From: Orenia metallireducens
GTDB taxonomy: Bacteria; Bacillota; Halanaerobiia; Halobacteroidales; Halobacteroidaceae
DNA length: 64,000 bases
Reading direction: 5' to 3'
Assembly (NCBI RefSeq): GCF_003001995.1
Contig: NZ_PVNB01000006.1
Coordinates: forward strand, 1-64,000
Both the position numbers and the translations under genes were made by a program. The notes beneath the pieces were generated by a model. That model saw only the letters and a list, made by a program, of their open reading frames with translations, did no database searches and was not told the origin of the DNA. Positions within the stretch are counted from its first letter, which is position 1. Every line of letters begins with the position of its first letter. Below, in pieces: positions 61,385 through 64,000 of the stretch.

Positions 61385-62916
61385 TATTTCACCCTCTTTT
61401 TAATAAATTCAGCTTTTATTCCAAATACTTCTTTGAAAAGTTCTGACTTCTGCTCAAAGGTCCAAGCCTCTAATAAGGTATTTTCATTACTATAACCAAT
61501 AACCTCTAACTTCTTAGCCTCTAAATTGACCTTAAGATCTTCAAACTTCTTAATATGGCTTCTATCTAAAGAATCACCTAATCGTAAAATAGCTGCCAAT
61601 TTAGCCACTAATACCTTATCTTCAATAGCTAATTGTCTATAGTTGATATCACTACCATTAGGTGACTTAGCACTATGATATCTTGCTACATTTGCTACAA
61701 TCTCTATCTCTTTGTTATTTAGTCCCAATATACTGGAAGCATAAATAATATCATAAGAATGGTAATAATGGCGTTTAAGGCTGATATATTTACCTACATC
61801 ATGTAAAATAGCCGCTATTTCTAATAATAATCTTTCTCTATCACCTAAACCATGGATAGCTTTAATCCCATCAAATATCTTCAAAGTAAAACCTGTTACA
61901 ACCTCAGCATGCTTCTTATTATAATAAAATTTCTCTCCAATACTTTTAGCCGAAATTATTGTATTCTCAACAAAGACATCATTCCACCCTCTACTCTCTT
62001 CTGAATATAGAGTATCATATAATAGCACATCTACTAAGAATACAAATGGAGCTATAATCTTCTCTGCTTGGGTAAAATTAAAGACCGTCTTATAAATAGC
62101 CATAGCTGGTAATAAAATCTCTGATTTTTCTGGTGATAGGTTGTACATATTAAGGAGTTGAATTGGAGTCTTATCTTTAATTTGATCATAAAAGTTCTGA
62201 AATTTATCCTTGGGAATATACCATGACTCCTTCTCTTTCTCTACCTCACATAAGTTAGCTATCATCTCTATCTCTTTTCCACAGACAACAAAATGAGAAA
62301 TATTCATTATAGGAAAACTCTTCTGCAACATATAAGTAAAGCTTCTTAAATACTCTTCTAGGACTAGATAGAATTTATCTGTCTTCTCTTGAATCTTACC
62401 TAATAGCTCACTTAATTTCAAAGAACCTATTCTAATATTTTGATTGTATTTGATATTCCCTTTAGAGTATAATGATACCCCTAATCTTCCTGTTCCAATA
62501 TAGCACATTAATGCTTGTTGATCATTTAACCCCAATTTTTTAAGCTTTTTAGACATCCCTTTATAAATATGTATCTTCTCTTCAGAATCATCTAATACTT
62601 CTACCTGCAATCCAGTCTTTACCTTAATCTGGTCTAAGATATAATCTCTATTTTTGGCCTCTCTAATGGCAGTGGTAGCTACTGTTTTGATCTTCTCTAT
62701 TCTATACTCATCAGTTAATTTCAAAAAACCTTTGAGTACTCTACAGGTTTCATCTACCTTCTCAAAGCTGATCTTATCTTTTTTAAAGGTATCGTGACCT
62801 AAACTTAGTGGATATTCAAGAGATTCTAAGATTTTCATATTATCAGCTCTCTTTTCTCCTATCTTTAAATATAATGCACTAGAGCCAATATAAATAACAG
62901 CAGCTTTTTCACTCAT
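61384..62916 (-). CDS. Ppx/GppA-like protein with HD domain, degenerate phosphate motifs
   Basis: Start ATG at 62916 after GGGAGGAA. 510 residues. The order is that of exopolyphosphatases with a C-terminal HD domain (ILHDVGKYISLKRHYYHSYDII at about 382-403). The actin-like core motifs have decayed: the DIGSNS loop is YIGSSALYL, and DIGGGSTE is CYIGTGRLGVS. Polyphosphatase activity by the standard mechanism is therefore doubtful. It is co-transcribed with ppk1, so a regulatory or binding role is possible. Confidence 0.78.
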   Translation of the reverse strand: MSEKAAVIYIGSSALYLKIGEKRADNMKILESLEYPLSLGHDTFKKDKISFEKVDETCRVLKGFLKLTDEYRIEKIKTVATTAIREAKNRDYILDQIKVKTGLQVEVLDDSEEKIHIYKGMSKKLKKLGLNDQQALMCYIGTGRLGVSLYSKGNIKYNQNIRIGSLKLSELLGKIQEKTDKFYLVLEEYLRSFTYMLQKSFPIMNISHFVVCGKEIEMIANLCEVEKEKESWYIPKDKFQNFYDQIKDKTPIQLLNMYNLSPEKSEILLPAMAIYKTVFNFTQAEKIIAPFVFLVDVLLYDTLYSEESRGWNDVFVENTIISAKSIGEKFYYNKKHAEVVTGFTLKIFDGIKAIHGLGDRERLLLEIAAILHDVGKYISLKRHYYHSYDIIYASSILGLNNKEIEIVANVARYHSAKSPNGSDINYRQLAIEDKVLVAKLAAILRLGDSLDRSHIKKFEDLKVNLEAKKLEVIGYSNENTLLEAWTFEQKSELFKEVFGIKAEFIKKRVK

Positions 62917-62980
62917 ATCAATTCCTCCCAAATAAGTGTGTTTAATTTTTAACTATTTATAATAAAATTAATCGAAATAA

Positions 62981-63086
62981 ATATTGAGACATTTTAGTAA
63001 CAAGTACTAGATAACGAGTACATACTTTTTCTCGTTATTGCTCACTGCTTGCTCATCACTCATTACTATCTGAATATCTCTGTATA
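62981..63086. repeat. Intergenic palindromic element, GTAACAAGT/CGTTAT core
   Basis: Left end ATATTGAGACATTTTAGTAA, right side CATCACTCATTACTATCTGA followed by ATATCTCTGTA. Core AGTACTAGATAACGAGTAC and TTTCTCGTTATTGCTCACTG. Confidence 0.65.
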
Positions 63087-63243
63087 AGATAACTTTAAAT
63101 TAAATTCTAGAATTAGAAATTTATAAATATAAGATATTATCAGCTAATCTTTATTCGTCGAAGAGAAAACACTTTAAAAATCAATTCTCAACATAAAGAT
63201 CTATCTTTTACAGTATTATAACATATTCCTGCTGTACACTTGT

Positions 63244-63260
63244 TAACACAATGTTAATAA
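63244..63260. promoter_or_regulatory. TTAACA-CAATG-TTAATA site, PhoP-box-like or palindromic operator
   Basis: TTAACA and TTAATA are 11 bp apart, the spacing of B. subtilis PhoP direct repeats; the same bases form a TTAACA-CAA-TGTTAA palindrome. It lies between divergent polyphosphate genes. The PhoP reading is inference. Confidence 0.35.
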
Positions 63261-63405
63261 TCATTAAGATCAAGTTAAAAAGTAATTATTTAACTATTAT
63301 TATTTTTAGAAATAATGTATAATTATAAGAAATAATTTCATAATAATATAATTAATTATTTTTGCTATTTTTTTTAAAATGCTTAGAAATAAAGGGAGGA
63401 TTTTT

Positions 63406-64000
63406 ATGAGAAATATTGCTATTATTGATATCGGTTCAAATTCTATCAAATTAGTCTTAGCAGAGATCAAAAAGAACAACTCTTTTAGGATAATTGACGA
63501 GCTAAAGGAAACTGTTAGATTAGGCGAAGGAATGGAGAAAGATAATAAATTGCAGGAAGGGCGCATTAAAGTAGCTATTCAAACCTTGAAGATGTTTAAA
63601 AACTTATGTGACGCTACTGAGACTAAAGAGATTATAGCTGTTGCTACAGCTGCTGTACGCAAAGCTGATAATCAAGAGGAATTTTTAAATAGAGTAAAAA
63701 AGGAAGTCGAACTTGATGTGCAAGTATTATCAGGTGAAGAAGAAGGTTATTATGATTACTGGGGAGTTGTAAATAGCATTGATCGAGATAATGGGCTGAT
63801 TATGGATATCGGTGGAGGAAGTATAGAACTTATTTGGATGAAAGATAGAAGGATAAAGGAATGTATTAGCTTGTCCTTTGGTTCTCTAGATTTAACCCAA
63901 CAGTTCAATCTTTATGATAGCATCACTAGCGAACAAGAGGAGCAACTGCTAAACTTCTTAACAAAGTCCTTTAATGAAGTTAATTGGCTAAAAGATATAG
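63406..64000 (+). CDS. ppx: Exopolyphosphatase/GppA, canonical, 5' part (runs off window)
   Basis: Starts at ATG 63406 after AAAGGGAGGA. The first 198 codons encode MRNIAIIDIGSNSIKLVLAE, RLGEGMEKDNKLQEGRI, VATAAVRKADNQEEFLNRVK, VLSGEEEGYYDYWGV and MDIGGGSIELIW. Both phosphate loops (DIGSNS, DIGGGS) are intact, unlike in the neighbouring Ppx-HD protein. It hydrolyses polyphosphate or pppGpp. The 3' end is outside the window, so presence of an HD domain cannot be judged. Confidence 0.93.
   Translation, partial: MRNIAIIDIGSNSIKLVLAEIKKNNSFRIIDELKETVRLGEGMEKDNKLQEGRIKVAIQTLKMFKNLCDATETKEIIAVATAAVRKADNQEEFLNRVKKEVELDVQVLSGEEEGYYDYWGVVNSIDRDNGLIMDIGGGSIELIWMKDRRIKECISLSFGSLDLTQQFNLYDSITSEQEEQLLNFLTKSFNEVNWLKDI

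Larger units (their letters stand above)
62917..63405. other. Divergent promoter region with a dispersed repeat and inverted repeat
   Basis: 489 bp between divergent Ppx-type genes. The element is at 62981-63086 and a TTAACA-CAA-TGTTAA sequence at 63244-63258. No coding region. Confidence 0.55.

Noticed and set aside
63306-63566. 86-residue minus-strand frame at the right end
   Set aside because: Antisense to the canonical ppx gene, which has a ribosome site and intact motifs.

Overview
The window is low-GC DNA from an anaerobic endospore former. It carries gerW, a CotF-type coat gene pair, a gerAB-like germination permease, spoIVA, spoIIP, spoVS and a YIEGIA gene. It also encodes a predicted signal-peptide beta-barrel ending in Phe, a GmhB-type heptose bisphosphate phosphatase and a secreted M16 peptidase pair. 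Sporulation plus outer-envelope genes suggest a diderm Firmicute of the Halanaerobiales type (Orenia/Halobacteroides-like). That placement is an inference from gene content; there is no rRNA or tRNA in the window. Apart from a few plus-strand genes, most genes lie on the minus strand from about 9.6 kb onward.

Layout. 1-163: end of an IS3-family element. 0.5-5.1 kb: pgeF/gerW, an orphan small gene and a two-component system with a Met/His-rich sensor loop. 5.3-9.5 kb: gmhB and the vitamin B6 locus pdxR / pdxS-pdxT. 9.6-12.6 kb: M16 peptidase pair. 13-16 kb: FMN glutamate-synthase-like enzyme with two coat genes and four tiny duplicated membrane-peptide genes. 16-23 kb: TPP enzyme, azoreductase, orphan GerAB, DUF2512, a decayed coat gene, Mn-catalase and a K+ channel. 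23-28.5 kb: znuACB-zur with two perfect operator palindromes, then a flavodoxin/DUF3793 pair and an HD-GYP protein with Fur-like boxes between them. 28.5-43.3 kb: HU, spoIVA, gpsA, plsY, der, DUF512, the YIEGIA/spoIIP/DUF1614 operon, spoVS, ymdB and rny. 43.5-52.6 kb: a DNA-repair cluster (two halves of a Rad50-like ATPase, an Mre11/SbcD-like nuclease, recX, recA, thpR, cinA). 53-64 kb: HhH-DUF4912 fusion, beta-barrel and lipoprotein, short FtsH with partner, ppk1, a degenerate Ppx-HD protein, and a second canonical Ppx cut by the window end.

The most unusual item is the repair operon recX - nuclease - ATPase N-half - small coiled coil - ATPase C-half. The Rad50/SbcC-like ATPase is encoded as two polypeptides that separate at the zinc hook. 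The N-half coiled coil is built from tandem 47-residue repeats. The second theme is a family of intergenic palindromic elements. Several share ends resembling TGTCGCAATATACCCC, while their palindromic cores are made of quite different self-similar words. They sit in at least nine full or near-full copies plus many core-only copies, and in several places they form the start or stop of a gene.

Start codons were moved from the longest open frame when a clear Shine-Dalgarno sequence pointed to an internal start; each case is stated. Product names rest on motif recognition by eye, not on a database search.
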